A stretch of DNA of 64,000 nt from Sneathiella litorea (GTDB lineage: Bacteria > Pseudomonadota > Alphaproteobacteria > Sneathiellales > Sneathiellaceae). The position numbers and the translations under genes are program-made. Location of the stretch: contig NZ_WTUW01000009.1 of the NCBI RefSeq assembly GCF_009882915.1, positions 372,001 through 436,000 on the forward strand, written 5' to 3'. The notes beneath the pieces are model-generated. The model saw only the letters and a list, made by a program, of their open reading frames with translations. It did not search any database and was not told the origin of the DNA. This document shows, piece after piece, positions 43,840-53,685 of the stretch; the first letter of the stretch is position 1; each line of letters opens with the position of its first letter.

Positions 43840-44973
43840 ATGATTCCCAGCCAACGCCATCTATTCGAAATTCCGGATAACATCGCCTATTTCAACTGTG
43901 CGTATATGGGACCGCTCCTGAAAGCCGCACGGGCGGCTGGTCATATGGGAGTGGACCGCAAAGCCCTGCCCTGGAGCGTCTCGCCGGAAGACTTCTTCAC
44001 CGAATCGGAACAGGCACGTTCGCTCTTTGCTCGGCTGATCGGCGCGGCAGCAGATGATATCGCGATTATCCCGAGCGCCTCCTATGGCACAGCCGTTGCC
44101 GCAAGGAATCTCCCGCTCAAAGCGGGCGAGAAAATCCTGCTTCTTGAAGATCAGTTTCCCTCCAATGTCTATTGCTGGACAGAGCGCGTGAGGGAAAATG
44201 GCGCCGAGATCATGACCGTTCCGGCTCCTGCCGACCATGACTGGACGTCCGCTGTCCTCAAAGCCATTGATGATAAAGTCGCCATTGCCGCCCTCCCCCA
44301 TAACCATTGGACCGATGGCGCACTCCTTGATCTTGAGGCGATTGGTGCGAGGCTGCGGGCGCAGGGCGCGAAGCTGGTTCTTGACGTGACTCAATCGCTC
44401 GGCGCGATGCCGCTTGATCTTGAAAAGATAAAACCCGATTTCATGATTGCCGCGGCCTATAAATGGCTACTCGGTCCCTACAGCCTCGGCTTCATGTATG
44501 TCGCGCCGGAGCATCAGGGCGGCGACCCGCTGGAATATAACTGGCTCAACCGCAAGGGTTCGGAGGATTTCGCCGGGCTTGTAGAGTATGTCGATACGTA
44601 TCAGCAGGGCGCGCGCCGATTTGACATGGGGGAACGGGCGAATTTTGCCCTGATGCCTATCGCGGTGGCGGCGCTTGAACAGTTACTGGACTGGGGTATC
44701 GCCAATATTCAGGAAACACTGACTCAGAAAACCCGCAACATCGCCGCGCGATGCGCCGATCTGGGCCTGACCTCCCTGCCCGATGACATACGCGCGGGGC
44801 ATTTCCTCGGCCTCCGCCGCGATGGCGGCCTGCCAAAAGACATACTCGAACGGCTGCGGACTGAGGATATCCATGTTTCTGTGCGTGGGTCCAGCATGCG
44901 GATTACCCCTCACCTCTTCAATAATGAGGCGGATAGCGATAAACTGCTCGCGGCGCTGAAAAACATCCTGTAA
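43840..44973 (+). CDS. Class V PLP-dependent aminotransferase-like enzyme
   Basis: A 377-residue fold-type I PLP enzyme. The PLP lysine is in IAAAYKWLLGPYSLGF, and the aspartate/glutamine motif is VLDVTQSLGAMP. The N-terminus (FEIPDNIAYFNCAYMGPL) resembles kynureninase/isopenicillin-epimerase/desulfurase-like proteins. Reaction and substrate are not certain. The frame opens at a TTG (43825), but the ATG at 43840 follows TTGAGG with good spacing. It is the first gene of a three-gene cluster with an aldo-keto reductase and a second, related PLP enzyme. Confidence 0.83.
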   Translation: MIPSQRHLFEIPDNIAYFNCAYMGPLLKAARAAGHMGVDRKALPWSVSPEDFFTESEQARSLFARLIGAAADDIAIIPSASYGTAVAARNLPLKAGEKILLLEDQFPSNVYCWTERVRENGAEIMTVPAPADHDWTSAVLKAIDDKVAIAALPHNHWTDGALLDLEAIGARLRAQGAKLVLDVTQSLGAMPLDLEKIKPDFMIAAAYKWLLGPYSLGFMYVAPEHQGGDPLEYNWLNRKGSEDFAGLVEYVDTYQQGARRFDMGERANFALMPIAVAALEQLLDWGIANIQETLTQKTRNIAARCADLGLTSLPDDIRAGHFLGLRRDGGLPKDILERLRTEDIHVSVRGSSMRITPHLFNNEADSDKLLAALKNIL

Positions 44974-44984
44974 CGGAGATAAAA

Positions 44985-45968
44985 ATGAACCTCAAGCGAC
45001 TGGGCAACACGGGCCTTCATGTGAGCGAACTCTGCCTTGGTACCATGACCTATGGCGACCCGAAATGGCGGGACTGGGTGCTACCCGAAGACGAGAGTCG
45101 CCCCTTTATCAAGCGCGCATTGGAGCTCGGCATTAATTTCTTTGATACCGCCGATATGTATTCCGTTGGCGTATCGGAGGAAATTGTCGGCCGGGCCTTG
45201 AAGGACTATGCCAAGCGCGAGGAAATCGTGATCGCGACGAAGGTCTTCAACCGCATGGGGAAAAGCCCGCTCACCGGCGGTCTCTCGCGCAAGCATATCA
45301 TGCATTCCATTGATGATTCCCTGAAACGGCTCGGCACTGATTACGTCGATCTCTATCAGATTCACCGCTGGGACTATGACACTCCGATCGAGGAAACACT
45401 GGAAGCGCTCAACGATGTGGTGCGCGCCGGCAAGGCCCGCTATATCGGCGCGTCTTCCATGTTTGCCTGGCAGTTCATGAAGGCGCTCTCGATCTCGGAG
45501 AAGAACGGCTGGGCGCGCTTCGTCTCCATGCAGAATGTCTATAACCTCGTCTATCGGGAGGAGGAGCGCGAAATGCTCCCCCTCTGTGAGGATCAGGGTA
45601 TTGCCGTCATTCCATGGTCTCCGCTGGCGCGCGGCTTTCTCGCCGGCAACAAGAAAAAGGGAGCCGAGGGAGAAACCATCCGTTCACGTTCCGATGAAAT
45701 GTCCAAGCGAATGCGAATCGGACAGGATGCGGATTACGACGTCCTTTCCATTGTGCAGGATATTGCCAAGGGGCGCGGGGTCACCCCAGCGCAGGTCGCC
45801 CTCGCCTGGGTGCATCACAGCCCCTCTGTCACCGCACCGATTATCGGGGCCAGCAAGATGTACCAATTGGAGGAAGCCGTTGCTGCACTTGATATCTCGC
45901 TGGAAGTAGAGGAACTCGCGCGGCTGGACGAAGCCTATGTCCCCCATGCAATTGCCGGGCACCGCTGA
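44985..45968 (+). CDS. Aldo/keto reductase
   Basis: A 327-residue TIM-barrel NADPH oxidoreductase. The tetrad is recognisable: Asp and Tyr in FFDTADMYSVGVSEEI, Lys in VIATKVFNRMGKS, and His in DLYQIHRWDYDT. The C-terminal cofactor region is SVTAPIIGASKMYQLEEAV. It groups with the potassium-channel-beta/YghZ type of reductases. It starts 12 bases after the first PLP enzyme and 11 bases before the second, so the three are cotranscribed. The carbonyl substrate is unknown. Confidence 0.9.
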   Translation: MNLKRLGNTGLHVSELCLGTMTYGDPKWRDWVLPEDESRPFIKRALELGINFFDTADMYSVGVSEEIVGRALKDYAKREEIVIATKVFNRMGKSPLTGGLSRKHIMHSIDDSLKRLGTDYVDLYQIHRWDYDTPIEETLEALNDVVRAGKARYIGASSMFAWQFMKALSISEKNGWARFVSMQNVYNLVYREEEREMLPLCEDQGIAVIPWSPLARGFLAGNKKKGAEGETIRSRSDEMSKRMRIGQDADYDVLSIVQDIAKGRGVTPAQVALAWVHHSPSVTAPIIGASKMYQLEEAVAALDISLEVEELARLDEAYVPHAIAGHR

Positions 45969-45978
45969 TACGAACGTC

Positions 45979-47151
45979 ATGACACTTGATATCGACAAAC
46001 TCAGGGCTGAGACGCCGGGCACCCGAAACCGCCTGCATCTCAATAACGCGGGCGCGGCCCTGATGCCGCGCCCCGTGTATGAGGCAGTGAAAGATCATCT
46101 CGATCTGGAGCTGGCAATCGGTGGGTATGAGGCACATGCCCGCGGGCGGGCCGCGTTTGAGCGGACCTATGACGCCATCGCCGAGCTGATCAACTGTAGC
46201 CGCAGTGAAATCGCGCTTACGGAAAACGCGACAGTTGCCTGGCAGATGGCATTTTACGGCATGAAATTTTTGCCCGGCGATCGCATCCTGACGGCAGAGG
46301 CGGAATATGCCGCCAATGTCATCGCCTACTTACAGGTCGCGAAACGAACCGGAGTCAAGATCGACTTCGTGCCGAGCGATGAAAGCGGCCAGATGGATGT
46401 GGCCGCGCTCGAAAACATGATCGATGATACGGTAAAACTCATCTCCATCACCCATGTCCCGACAAATGGGGGCCTTATCAATCCGGCCGTGGAAATTGGC
46501 AGGATCGCTCGGAAACATGACATTCCTTATTTGCTGGACGCCTGCCAGTCCGTCGGGCAAATCCCGGTGGATGTGGCGGAAATCGGCTGCGACATGCTCT
46601 CGGTGACGGGACGGAAATACCTGCGCGGGCCCCGCGGCACCGGCTTTCTCTATGTCCGCAATAGCTTCATGGACAAGCTGGAGCCGCCGTTTCTCGATAT
46701 GCATGGTGCGGAATGGACGTCGACGGACGGATATGAGATGCGCCCCGACGCCCGACGGTTCGAGAATTGGGAATTTAATGTTTCCGGCTTCATCGGTCTT
46801 GGTGTCGCTGTTGATTACCTGCTCGATCTCGGCATTGAGGAAACCTCGGCCCGGCTTTGCGCCCTCGCCGCGACTGCGCGGAAGAAACTCTCACAACTCC
46901 CCGAGATCACAGTCCGGGATATCGGCACAAGAAAAGGTGGGATTGTCACCTTTGATCACGTCACGAAATCAGCCGACGAAATCAAGGCCCATCTCGCGGA
47001 GCATAAAATTAATGTCTCCGTCACCGGTCTTTCCAGCACTCGCTTCGATCTTGAGAAACGGGGCATAGAGGCCATGGTAAGAGCCTCATTCCATTACTAT
47101 AATACGGAAGAGGAAATCGACCGGCTTATCGAGATGTTGAACGAACTATAA
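45979..47151 (+). CDS. Class V PLP-dependent aminotransferase-like enzyme, second copy in cluster
   Basis: A 390-residue PLP enzyme of the cysteine-desulfurase-like superfamily. The PLP lysine is in SVTGRKYLRGPRGTGFLYV, the aspartate in YLLDACQSVGQIPVD, and RLHLNNAGAALMPRP is the N-terminal PLP loop. It is clearly a relative of the enzyme at 43840 but not its duplicate. The frame opens at 45937 inside the aldo-keto reductase, but the ATG at 45979 is the first outside it. The pair with the reductase suggests the processing of an amino acid derivative; the metabolite is not known. Confidence 0.82.
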   Translation: MTLDIDKLRAETPGTRNRLHLNNAGAALMPRPVYEAVKDHLDLELAIGGYEAHARGRAAFERTYDAIAELINCSRSEIALTENATVAWQMAFYGMKFLPGDRILTAEAEYAANVIAYLQVAKRTGVKIDFVPSDESGQMDVAALENMIDDTVKLISITHVPTNGGLINPAVEIGRIARKHDIPYLLDACQSVGQIPVDVAEIGCDMLSVTGRKYLRGPRGTGFLYVRNSFMDKLEPPFLDMHGAEWTSTDGYEMRPDARRFENWEFNVSGFIGLGVAVDYLLDLGIEETSARLCALAATARKKLSQLPEITVRDIGTRKGGIVTFDHVTKSADEIKAHLAEHKINVSVTGLSSTRFDLEKRGIEAMVRASFHYYNTEEEIDRLIEMLNEL

Positions 47152-47156
47152 CACGC

Positions 47157-47960
47157 TCAGACAAACGGTCCCACCGTATGCCCATGATTAAGGGGGCCAT
47201 GTCCCGCACCGAGGCCGGGCGCCTCAAAGATCGCATTTTCCACGTAGCGAATGGCCCGCGCGACCGCGTCCGGGATGGTTAGTCCCTGCGCAAGGCCAGT
47301 CGCGATTGCCGAGGAGAGCGTACAGCCTGTACCATGGGTATGGGGGGTATCAATTCGCGGGTGCGAATAGGTATGTATGCCTTCCGCAGAGACAAGAAGG
47401 TCGATGATTTCCGCGCCTTCGCTATGCCCGCCCTTCATCAACACGGCCTTAGGCCCCATATCCAGCAGGAAGCGACCTGCTTTCTCCATATCGGCAAGAC
47501 TATTGATTTTCATGCCGGTCAACTGTTCCGCCTCCGGGATATTCGGGGTCAGCACATGTGTATGAGGGGCGATTAATAGAGACTTGATAGCCTCACTCGC
47601 TTCCGCCGCGATCAGGCTCGCGCCGCCTTTGGCAATCATTACCGGATCGAGAACGACCGGCGGCAATCTATCGAGCTGTTCGAACAGCTCGGCAACGGTT
47701 TCGATCACTTCCTTGCGATGGAGCATTCCGATCTTGATGGCATCGGCGCCAATATCTTTCAGGACAACATCAATCTGCTGTGCCACGAAAGGTGCGGAGA
47801 CTTCCTCAATCGCCTCGACACCGAGCGTGTTCTGCGCCGTGAGTGCCGTTATCGCGGTGGCCGCATAGCCGCCAAGCGCCGTTACTGTCTTGATGTCCGC
47901 CTGAATACCTGCACCACCGCCGGAATCCGATCCGGCGATAACCAATACGCGCCCCTGCAT
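47157..47960 (-). CDS. thiD: Hydroxymethylpyrimidine/phosphomethylpyrimidine kinase
   Basis: A 267-residue ribokinase-fold enzyme of thiamine synthesis, phosphorylating HMP and HMP-P. The start VLVIAGSDSGGGAGIQADIKT, the middle VLDPVMIAKGGASLI and the nucleotide end HTHGTGCTLSSAIATGLA are the family signatures. It is 21 bases downstream of glmM on the same strand, thus possibly cotranscribed. Homologous PdxY/PdxK have a shorter N-terminal signature, so ThiD is favoured. Confidence 0.92.
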   Translation of the reverse strand: MQGRVLVIAGSDSGGGAGIQADIKTVTALGGYAATAITALTAQNTLGVEAIEEVSAPFVAQQIDVVLKDIGADAIKIGMLHRKEVIETVAELFEQLDRLPPVVLDPVMIAKGGASLIAAEASEAIKSLLIAPHTHVLTPNIPEAEQLTGMKINSLADMEKAGRFLLDMGPKAVLMKGGHSEGAEIIDLLVSAEGIHTYSHPRIDTPHTHGTGCTLSSAIATGLAQGLTIPDAVARAIRYVENAIFEAPGLGAGHGPLNHGHTVGPFV

Positions 47961-47981
47961 AACTACCCCTTAAACTTTTAT

Positions 47982-49331
47982 TCAGCCAACCGAGGCCGTA
48001 ACCTCATTGACGATGTTATCGACAATCTCATTCACCAGACTGTCGTTTGTTCCCTCTCCCATCACGCGGATCAACGGCTCAGTACCGGATTTACGGATTA
48101 AAAGGCGACCTTCATTGCCAAGGCGGCTTTCACCGTCGCGGATGGCCTTTTGCACGGCCGCACCAGAGAGCGGATCACCCGCGCCATAGCGTACATTTTT
48201 TAGGATCTGCGGCCAGGGATCGAAATTATGGCAAACCTCACTTACCGGTTGTCCCTTTTCGACGATCACCGACAAGATCTGCAAGGCGGCAATCAGGCCA
48301 TCCCCCGTCGTACTGTAATCGGAAAGCACAATATGCCCTGATTGTTCCCCGCCGACGTTGAAGCCATGCTCGCGCATATGTTCAACCACATAGCGATCGC
48401 CAACATTAGTGCGCGCAAGTGTCAGGCCAAGCCCCTCCAGGAATTTTTCAAGCCCCATGTTGGACATGACTGTCGAGACAATACCACCGCCACGTAGATT
48501 CTCACGGCTCTGCCATGTCCGGGCGATAAGCGCCATCAACTGATCGCCATCGATCATCCGGCCTTTCTCATCGCAAATCAGCAAACGATCGGCATCCCCG
48601 TCGAGCGCGATACCTAGATCGGCACCTTCCTCCACAACACGCTTGCACATGGCGCCCGTCGATGTTGATCCGCAGCCATCGTTGATATTTAAGCCATTGG
48701 GCGACACACCGATGGAGATGACATCGGCCTCCAGTTCCCAAAGCACCGTTGGCGCCACCTTGTAGGCCGCACCGTTGGCGCAATCGACAACAATTTTCAG
48801 GCCTTTTAAAAGCTGATTGCGCGGAAAACTGCTTTTCGCAAATTCGATATAGCGACCACGCGCATCGTCCAGCCGCTGCGCCCGACCGAGATTGACCGGT
48901 TCCGCCAGCACGATGTTACTGTCATCGATCAGGTCGGCCTCGATACTTTTCTCTACCTCATCGGACAGCTTATATCCGTCCGGGCCGAAAAGCTTGATGC
49001 CATTATCCTCAAATGAGTTATGGGAGGCAGAAATCATCACCCCGAGATCCGCGCGGAGCGACCGGGTTAGCATGGCAATCGCCGGTGTCGGCATCGGCCC
49101 AACCAGGATGACATCCATTCCGACAGAGGTAAAACCGGCGGTCAGTGCAGGCTCCACCATATAGCCCGAGAGGCGCGTATCCTTGCCAATGACGACGCGA
49201 TGGCGAAAATTGCCACGTCCAGCGAATTTCTTGCCCGCAGATTTCCCTACTTTCAAGGCAATTTCGGCGGTCATCGGCTCTTGGTTGGCGGTACCGCGAA
49301 TGCCATCGGTCCCAAAGTATTTTCGTGTCAT
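47982..49331 (-). CDS. glmM: Phosphoglucosamine mutase
   Basis: A 449-residue phosphohexomutase that converts glucosamine-6-phosphate to glucosamine-1-phosphate for peptidoglycan and lipopolysaccharide. The phosphorylated serine is in [15 protein letters not shown]; the metal loop is [13 protein letters not shown] and the sugar-binding end [13 protein letters not shown]. The order ftsH, folP, glmM on one strand is the classical bacterial arrangement. The start ATG at 49331 is standard. Confidence 0.96.
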   Translation of the reverse strand: MTRKYFGTDGIRGTANQEPMTAEIALKVGKSAGKKFAGRGNFRHRVVIGKDTRLSGYMVEPALTAGFTSVGMDVILVGPMPTPAIAMLTRSLRADLGVMISASHNSFEDNGIKLFGPDGYKLSDEVEKSIEADLIDDSNIVLAEPVNLGRAQRLDDARGRYIEFAKSSFPRNQLLKGLKIVVDCANGAAYKVAPTVLWELEADVISIGVSPNGLNINDGCGSTSTGAMCKRVVEEGADLGIALDGDADRLLICDEKGRMIDGDQLMALIARTWQSRENLRGGGIVSTVMSNMGLEKFLEGLGLTLARTNVGDRYVVEHMREHGFNVGGEQSGHIVLSDYSTTGDGLIAALQILSVIVEKGQPVSEVCHNFDPWPQILKNVRYGAGDPLSGAAVQKAIRDGESRLGNEGRLLIRKSGTEPLIRVMGEGTNDSLVNEIVDNIVNEVTASVG

Positions 49332-49390
49332 AGTTCAACTCATTTGAGAAAATTTTGGCAACACCCTAACAGAAAACCCTTAAAAGATGT

Positions 49391-50218
49391 CTAAAAAGAG
49401 GCCGATTGAATTGCCTGCCATATTTCAAGGGCTTGGCGGGTCTCTTTAACGTCATGGACACGGAGGATATGAACCCCGGCAGTAGCCCCGTAAAGCGCCA
49501 CTGCCACCGATCCGATAACCCGCTGCTTTGCTACCGGCTCATCTGTAAGTTGACCGATAAATTTTTTCCGGGATGCCCCTAACAAGACCTCACAACCGAG
49601 GGCGTGAAATTCTGGCAGCGCCTTGAGCAGGGAGAGGTTATGATCAATCGTCTTGCCAAAACCAATACCCGGATCGGTAATGATATTATCGCGTGATATG
49701 CCCGCCGCCTCGCAGACCGCAATGCGTTCCCGCAAATAGGCCAAAACCTCGGCCACCACATCATCATAAGTCGGATTGTCCTGCATGATCTTCGGATCCG
49801 CCAGACTATGCATCAGGCAAACCGGCAGGCCGCTTTTCGCCGCGAAATCAAGGCTTTCAGGGTCATACTCAAGAGCACTGACATCATTAATGATCGTCGC
49901 GCCCGCCTCGACCGCCGCGGCCATCACAGCCATCTTCCGGGTATCAATGGATATCGTCACCGCAAGATCACGGCACCCTTCAATAACGGGTACAACGCGC
50001 GCACATTCCTCATCAATGCTGATCGCGTCCGCGCCTGGTCGGGTACTCTCCCCGCCAATGTCAAGGATATCCGCCCCTTTTGCCACAAGCTTTCGGGCAT
50101 GGGTAATGGCCGCCGTAGTATTAGAATGCTGGCCGCCATCGGAAAAACTATCCGGCGTGACATTGACAATCCCCATAATCCTGGGGCGCACACAGTCCGC
50201 CGTCTCTACTTTCGCCAT
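49391..50218 (-). CDS. folP: Dihydropteroate synthase
   Basis: A 275-residue TIM-barrel enzyme that joins pteridine pyrophosphate to p-aminobenzoate in folate synthesis and is the target of sulfonamides. Motifs are MGIVNVTPDSFSDGG at the start, DIGGESTRPGA, and INDVSALEYDPES. The frame is open to 50266, but the segment before the ATG at 50218 overlaps the terminator 50224-50251, so 50218 is preferred; the sequence then begins MAKVETADCVRPR. Family length is about 270-285. Confidence 0.93.
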   Translation of the reverse strand: MAKVETADCVRPRIMGIVNVTPDSFSDGGQHSNTTAAITHARKLVAKGADILDIGGESTRPGADAISIDEECARVVPVIEGCRDLAVTISIDTRKMAVMAAAVEAGATIINDVSALEYDPESLDFAAKSGLPVCLMHSLADPKIMQDNPTYDDVVAEVLAYLRERIAVCEAAGISRDNIITDPGIGFGKTIDHNLSLLKALPEFHALGCEVLLGASRKKFIGQLTDEPVAKQRVIGSVAVALYGATAGVHILRVHDVKETRQALEIWQAIQSASF

Positions 50219-50223
50219 AGAAG

Positions 50224-50251
50224 AAAGGCCCCGCTGTATCGCGGAGCCTTT
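50224..50251 (-). terminator. Terminator between ftsH and folP
   Basis: AAAGGCTCCGC (50251-50241) pairs with GCGGGGCCTTT (50234-50224), 11 bp with one T-G wobble and loop GATACA. A short TCTTC run follows. It lies between the ftsH stop and the folP start, only 5 bases before the preferred folP ATG. Confidence 0.75.
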
Positions 50252-50275
50252 TTCACTCTGTTTCATAGACCCGCC

Positions 50276-52201
50276 CTAGTTACCAGGTTGTGGTTCTGCT
50301 TCAAGTCCCGGACCATCTGGTTTTTTATGGCCATCGGCTTCGGGCACGGTCGAACTTGGACCCTTGTCAACGGGGGTATCAACATCTTCCGGACGGTTAA
50401 TATCACCACCATCCATCAAAATCTTGATTTCATCCCCACTCAAGGTTTCATATTCCAGAAGTCCCTTGGCGACCCGGTGAAGCTGGTCCACATGGTCGTT
50501 CAGGATTTTACGTGCGGTCGCCTCGCCTTCCTCGACAAAACGGCGAACTTCCTGATCAATCAGCTGTGCTGTCGAGTCAGACACGTTCTTCTGCTGCGAA
50601 ACGGAATGGCCCAAGAAGACCTCTTCCTGATTGGCACCATAGAGAAGCGGACCAAGTTTATCGGACAGACCCCATTCAGTAACCATCCGGCGCGCCATAT
50701 CGGTTGCCATCTTGATATCACCGGAGGCGCCTGTCGTAACGGCATCATGACCGAAAATCATTTCCTCGGCAACGCGGCCGCCCATGGCCACCGCCAGATG
50801 CGCAAGGCACTGATCACGGCGCAGGGAATAGCTGTCTTTTTCCGGCAACCGCATAACCATACCGAGGGCACGCCCACGCGGAATGATGGTCGCCTTGTGG
50901 ACCGGATCGGACGCCTTCATATGCATCCCGACCAGTGCATGACCACCTTCGTGGTATGCAGTGAGTTTCTTTTCTTCCTCGGACATCACCATGGAACGAC
51001 GTTCAGCGCCCATCATGACCTTGTCTTTCGCTTCCTCAAATTCCTGCTGTGTTACCAGCCGGCGGGATTTGCGTGCCGCCAGAAGTGCCGCTTCGTTCAC
51101 AAGGTTGGCAAGGTCCGCACCGGAAAAGCCGGGTGTGCCGCGAGCGATTGTGCGCGCATCCACATCCTGTGCAAGCGGGACTTTACGCATATGGACTTTA
51201 AGAATCTTCTCACGGCCAATGATATCCGGGTTCGGCACAACAACCTGACGGTCAAACCGGCCTGGCCGCAGAAGCGCCGGGTCCAGCACATCCGGGCGGT
51301 TAGTCGCCGCCAGCAGGATTACGCCTTCGTTTGTCTCAAATCCATCCATCTCCACCAGCATCTGGTTGAGGGTCTGCTCACGCTCGTCATTACCGCCGCC
51401 TAAACCGGCGCCGCGATGACGGCCGACAGCATCGATTTCGTCAATGAAGATGATGCAGGGCGCGTTCTTCTTGCCCTGTTCGAACATGTCGCGGACACGA
51501 CTGGCGCCCACACCAACAAACATTTCAACGAAGTCAGAACCCGAAATCGTGAAGAAGGGGACATTTGCCTCACCTGCCACAGAACGGGCCAGCAGCGTCT
51601 TACCAGTACCGGGAGGACCGATCAGCAGGACACCTTTCGGGATCTTGCCACCGAGACGCTGATATTTCTGCGGGCTTTTCAGGAAGTCGACAACTTCTTC
51701 CAGTTCTTCCTTCGCTTCCTCAATACCGGCGACATCCTCAAAGGTGACACGGCCATGCTTCTCGGTCAGGAGCTTGGCCTTTGACTTGCCGAAGCCCATG
51801 GCCTTACCGCCGCCGCCTTGCATCTGGCGCATGAAGAAGATCCAGACACCGATCAAAAGCAGCATCGGGAACCAGGACAGAAGGGTTGCCATCAACATGC
51901 TGCCTTCTTCCTGCGGCGCGGCATTGATAACAACACCATGATCGCTCAGTTTGCTGACCAGCGTGCTGTCTTCCGGGGAGTAGGTGGTAAAGGAGCGGCC
52001 GTCATCAGTAACACCCTTAATATTCGGGCCCTGAATGGTGACATTTTTAACCCGGCCGTTTTCAACTTCATCCAGAAACGTCGAATAGGGCATCGACAGT
52101 CCGGCATTACGCGGAGAAGGATCATTGAAAATGTTGAAAAGCGCTACAACGAGTAATGCGATGATTACCCAGAGCACTATGTTCTTGCCAAAAAGATTCA
52201 C
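50276..52201 (-). CDS. ftsH: ATP-dependent zinc metalloprotease FtsH
   Basis: A 641-residue membrane AAA+ protease. Two N-terminal membrane helices, Walker A GPPGTGKT, Walker [12 protein letters not shown] and the second region of homology [17 protein letters not shown] are clear, followed by the zinc motif HEGGH. It degrades unassembled membrane proteins and regulators such as RpoH and LpxC. The frame opens at a GTG (52219) but GTG at 52201 ([11 protein letters not shown]) follows GGAAGG and matches FtsH N-termini better. A 6-bp hairpin stands just upstream at 52221-52235. Confidence 0.97.
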   Translation of the reverse strand: MNLFGKNIVLWVIIALLVVALFNIFNDPSPRNAGLSMPYSTFLDEVENGRVKNVTIQGPNIKGVTDDGRSFTTYSPEDSTLVSKLSDHGVVINAAPQEEGSMLMATLLSWFPMLLLIGVWIFFMRQMQGGGGKAMGFGKSKAKLLTEKHGRVTFEDVAGIEEAKEELEEVVDFLKSPQKYQRLGGKIPKGVLLIGPPGTGKTLLARSVAGEANVPFFTISGSDFVEMFVGVGASRVRDMFEQGKKNAPCIIFIDEIDAVGRHRGAGLGGGNDEREQTLNQMLVEMDGFETNEGVILLAATNRPDVLDPALLRPGRFDRQVVVPNPDIIGREKILKVHMRKVPLAQDVDARTIARGTPGFSGADLANLVNEAALLAARKSRRLVTQQEFEEAKDKVMMGAERRSMVMSEEEKKLTAYHEGGHALVGMHMKASDPVHKATIIPRGRALGMVMRLPEKDSYSLRRDQCLAHLAVAMGGRVAEEMIFGHDAVTTGASGDIKMATDMARRMVTEWGLSDKLGPLLYGANQEEVFLGHSVSQQKNVSDSTAQLIDQEVRRFVEEGEATARKILNDHVDQLHRVAKGLLEYETLSGDEIKILMDGGDINRPEDVDTPVDKGPSSTVPEADGHKKPDGPGLEAEPQPGN

Positions 52202-52220
52202 GAAATTTTTTCCTTCCACG

Positions 52221-52235
52221 TCGGACTATGTCCGA
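52221..52235 (-). promoter_or_regulatory. Hairpin in the ftsH leader
   Basis: TCGGAC and GTCCGA make a perfect 6-bp stem with a 3-base loop, ending just before the GGAAGG ribosome-binding site. It could affect translation start; function is inferred only. Confidence 0.5.
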
Positions 52236-52278
52236 TCTGTCCGTCGTATGATGCATCCTGTATTCTGGATTAGTTCTA

Positions 52279-52306
52279 GATATAATCCGTTAACATCAAG
52301 TTCCAA
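52279..52306 (-). promoter_or_regulatory. Candidate ftsH promoter
   Basis: On the minus strand TTGGAA (52306-52301) and TATATC (52284-52279) are separated by 16 bases. A TTGACA also occurs upstream without a good -10. The choice between them, or a heat-shock promoter, cannot be made by eye. Confidence 0.35.
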
Positions 52307-52335
52307 TAGGGCATTTTGTCAATCGACGATAATTA

Positions 52336-53676
52336 TCACGAAATTGGGTCAGTCATCCAGTAAAATGCCCTAAATTGCATCTTGAAACGCTGATTAAAAA
52401 CAAAATTATCAGTTTTATCTGTCAACAACAGGGGCGCCGCAACCATTTTATCTTCAATCCAGAGGGCAGGCAGACTATTTCGAACCTTTGCGGGAACAAA
52501 CGGTAGCCGGCTCATATCCGAGAATTCCTTTATCTGGCGCCACCCCTCAGCACCGAGAGCGTCAATATAAAGTCCTTCGGGCAATTCTTCCCCAGGCAAG
52601 CTATCCGTGATCATGAACCGGTTATCCCAGATCCAATCCTCCTGCTCCGCCATCACCTTAATGTTCGGCAAACCTGCCCGACCGGGTTCCCGGCAAAACA
52701 ACCAGCCATTTCCGGATTTCTGCATTTGGGCCCCGGCAATTGTGGCGCTTTTACCCGCCCCCTCCTTAAATAGCCGATGATAGAGTTGTTCAAGCGTCGA
52801 GAGCTTGATCCGCTGCCCGCCGCCGACACACCGCAGGAGCATGGAGAGAATACGGAGTGAAAGCTCCTCCGGGCAGTCATCAAGCATACGATCCGGCATC
52901 TGGATAAAACCAAGCGGACTGATCTCACATTCCGCCTGAATCTTTTGCCCAGCGAGCATCTCAAGACTGTTTGATGCTCTTTGCAGCCGCGCAAGAGACA
53001 ACGCAATGGTCTCCATATTACTGCCCGGTAGTTGTTGCATCTCCGATAAGACCGCCCCGACACGCGTGCGTGTGTAAACCGGGTTTTCATTGCTCGGATC
53101 ATCAATCCAACCCTGACTATAAGCGTTTAGGTACTCGCGTAGCACTGTGCGCCGAACAGTCAAAAGCGGGCGAAGCAGACGAAGGCGTCCCCATTCGCTT
53201 ACCCCTTGAATGGCGGCAAGGCCTTCCAATCCGCTCCCCTTGGAAAGCCGCATTAACAATGTCTCAAGCTGGTCTTCCAGTTGATGACCGAGCAGCAATG
53301 CGCCTATGGCCTCATCTGTGCAGGCTTTAGCCATCAATTGATAACGGGCATTGCGCGCTGCTTCCTGAATACCGGATTTCGGATAGGGACCCTTCCAGGT
53401 AAGAACGCGCGTGGTAATCCCTCTGGCTTCAAGCCAGCGTTTGACTTGCCTTGCTTCCCCGGCAGCCTCTGTACGCAATCCATGATTTACGGTGAAGGCG
53501 GTAAGAATAACCCCTTCCCGATCCGCCCAGTCTTTCGCCAGCAAGGCCAAGGCCATACTGTCCGATCCGCCGGATACCGCCACAGCCAACCGTCGCGGAA
53601 ACCCATGCGGTAAAAGACCCCGCATTGTCTCCGTGAAAATATGGGGCAGTCCGGAAACGGCCAAAGGGTCAGCCAC
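52336..53676 (-). CDS. tilS: tRNA(Ile)-lysidine synthetase
   Basis: A 446-residue N-type ATP pyrophosphatase that converts the wobble cytidine of a minor tRNA-Ile to lysidine. The PP-loop motif is AVSGGSDSMALALL near residue 30. After the catalytic domain a C-terminal substrate-recognition domain follows. Between the two, a helical NGKVxxx region is typical of TilS. The start is GTG at 53676, 9 bases after cpoB. Gene order cpoB-tilS-ftsH is typical of alphaproteobacteria. Confidence 0.92.
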   Translation of the reverse strand: MADPLAVSGLPHIFTETMRGLLPHGFPRRLAVAVSGGSDSMALALLAKDWADREGVILTAFTVNHGLRTEAAGEARQVKRWLEARGITTRVLTWKGPYPKSGIQEAARNARYQLMAKACTDEAIGALLLGHQLEDQLETLLMRLSKGSGLEGLAAIQGVSEWGRLRLLRPLLTVRRTVLREYLNAYSQGWIDDPSNENPVYTRTRVGAVLSEMQQLPGSNMETIALSLARLQRASNSLEMLAGQKIQAECEISPLGFIQMPDRMLDDCPEELSLRILSMLLRCVGGGQRIKLSTLEQLYHRLFKEGAGKSATIAGAQMQKSGNGWLFCREPGRAGLPNIKVMAEQEDWIWDNRFMITDSLPGEELPEGLYIDALGAEGWRQIKEFSDMSRLPFVPAKVRNSLPALWIEDKMVAAPLLLTDKTDNFVFNQRFKMQFRAFYWMTDPIS

Positions 53677-53685
53677 GGCGGCGCA

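Noticed and set aside
49808-51403. Plus-strand frame of 531 codons opposite folP and ftsH.
   Set aside because: It spans two clear minus-strand genes and is His/Arg-rich, a normal shadow of a GC-rich coding strand.
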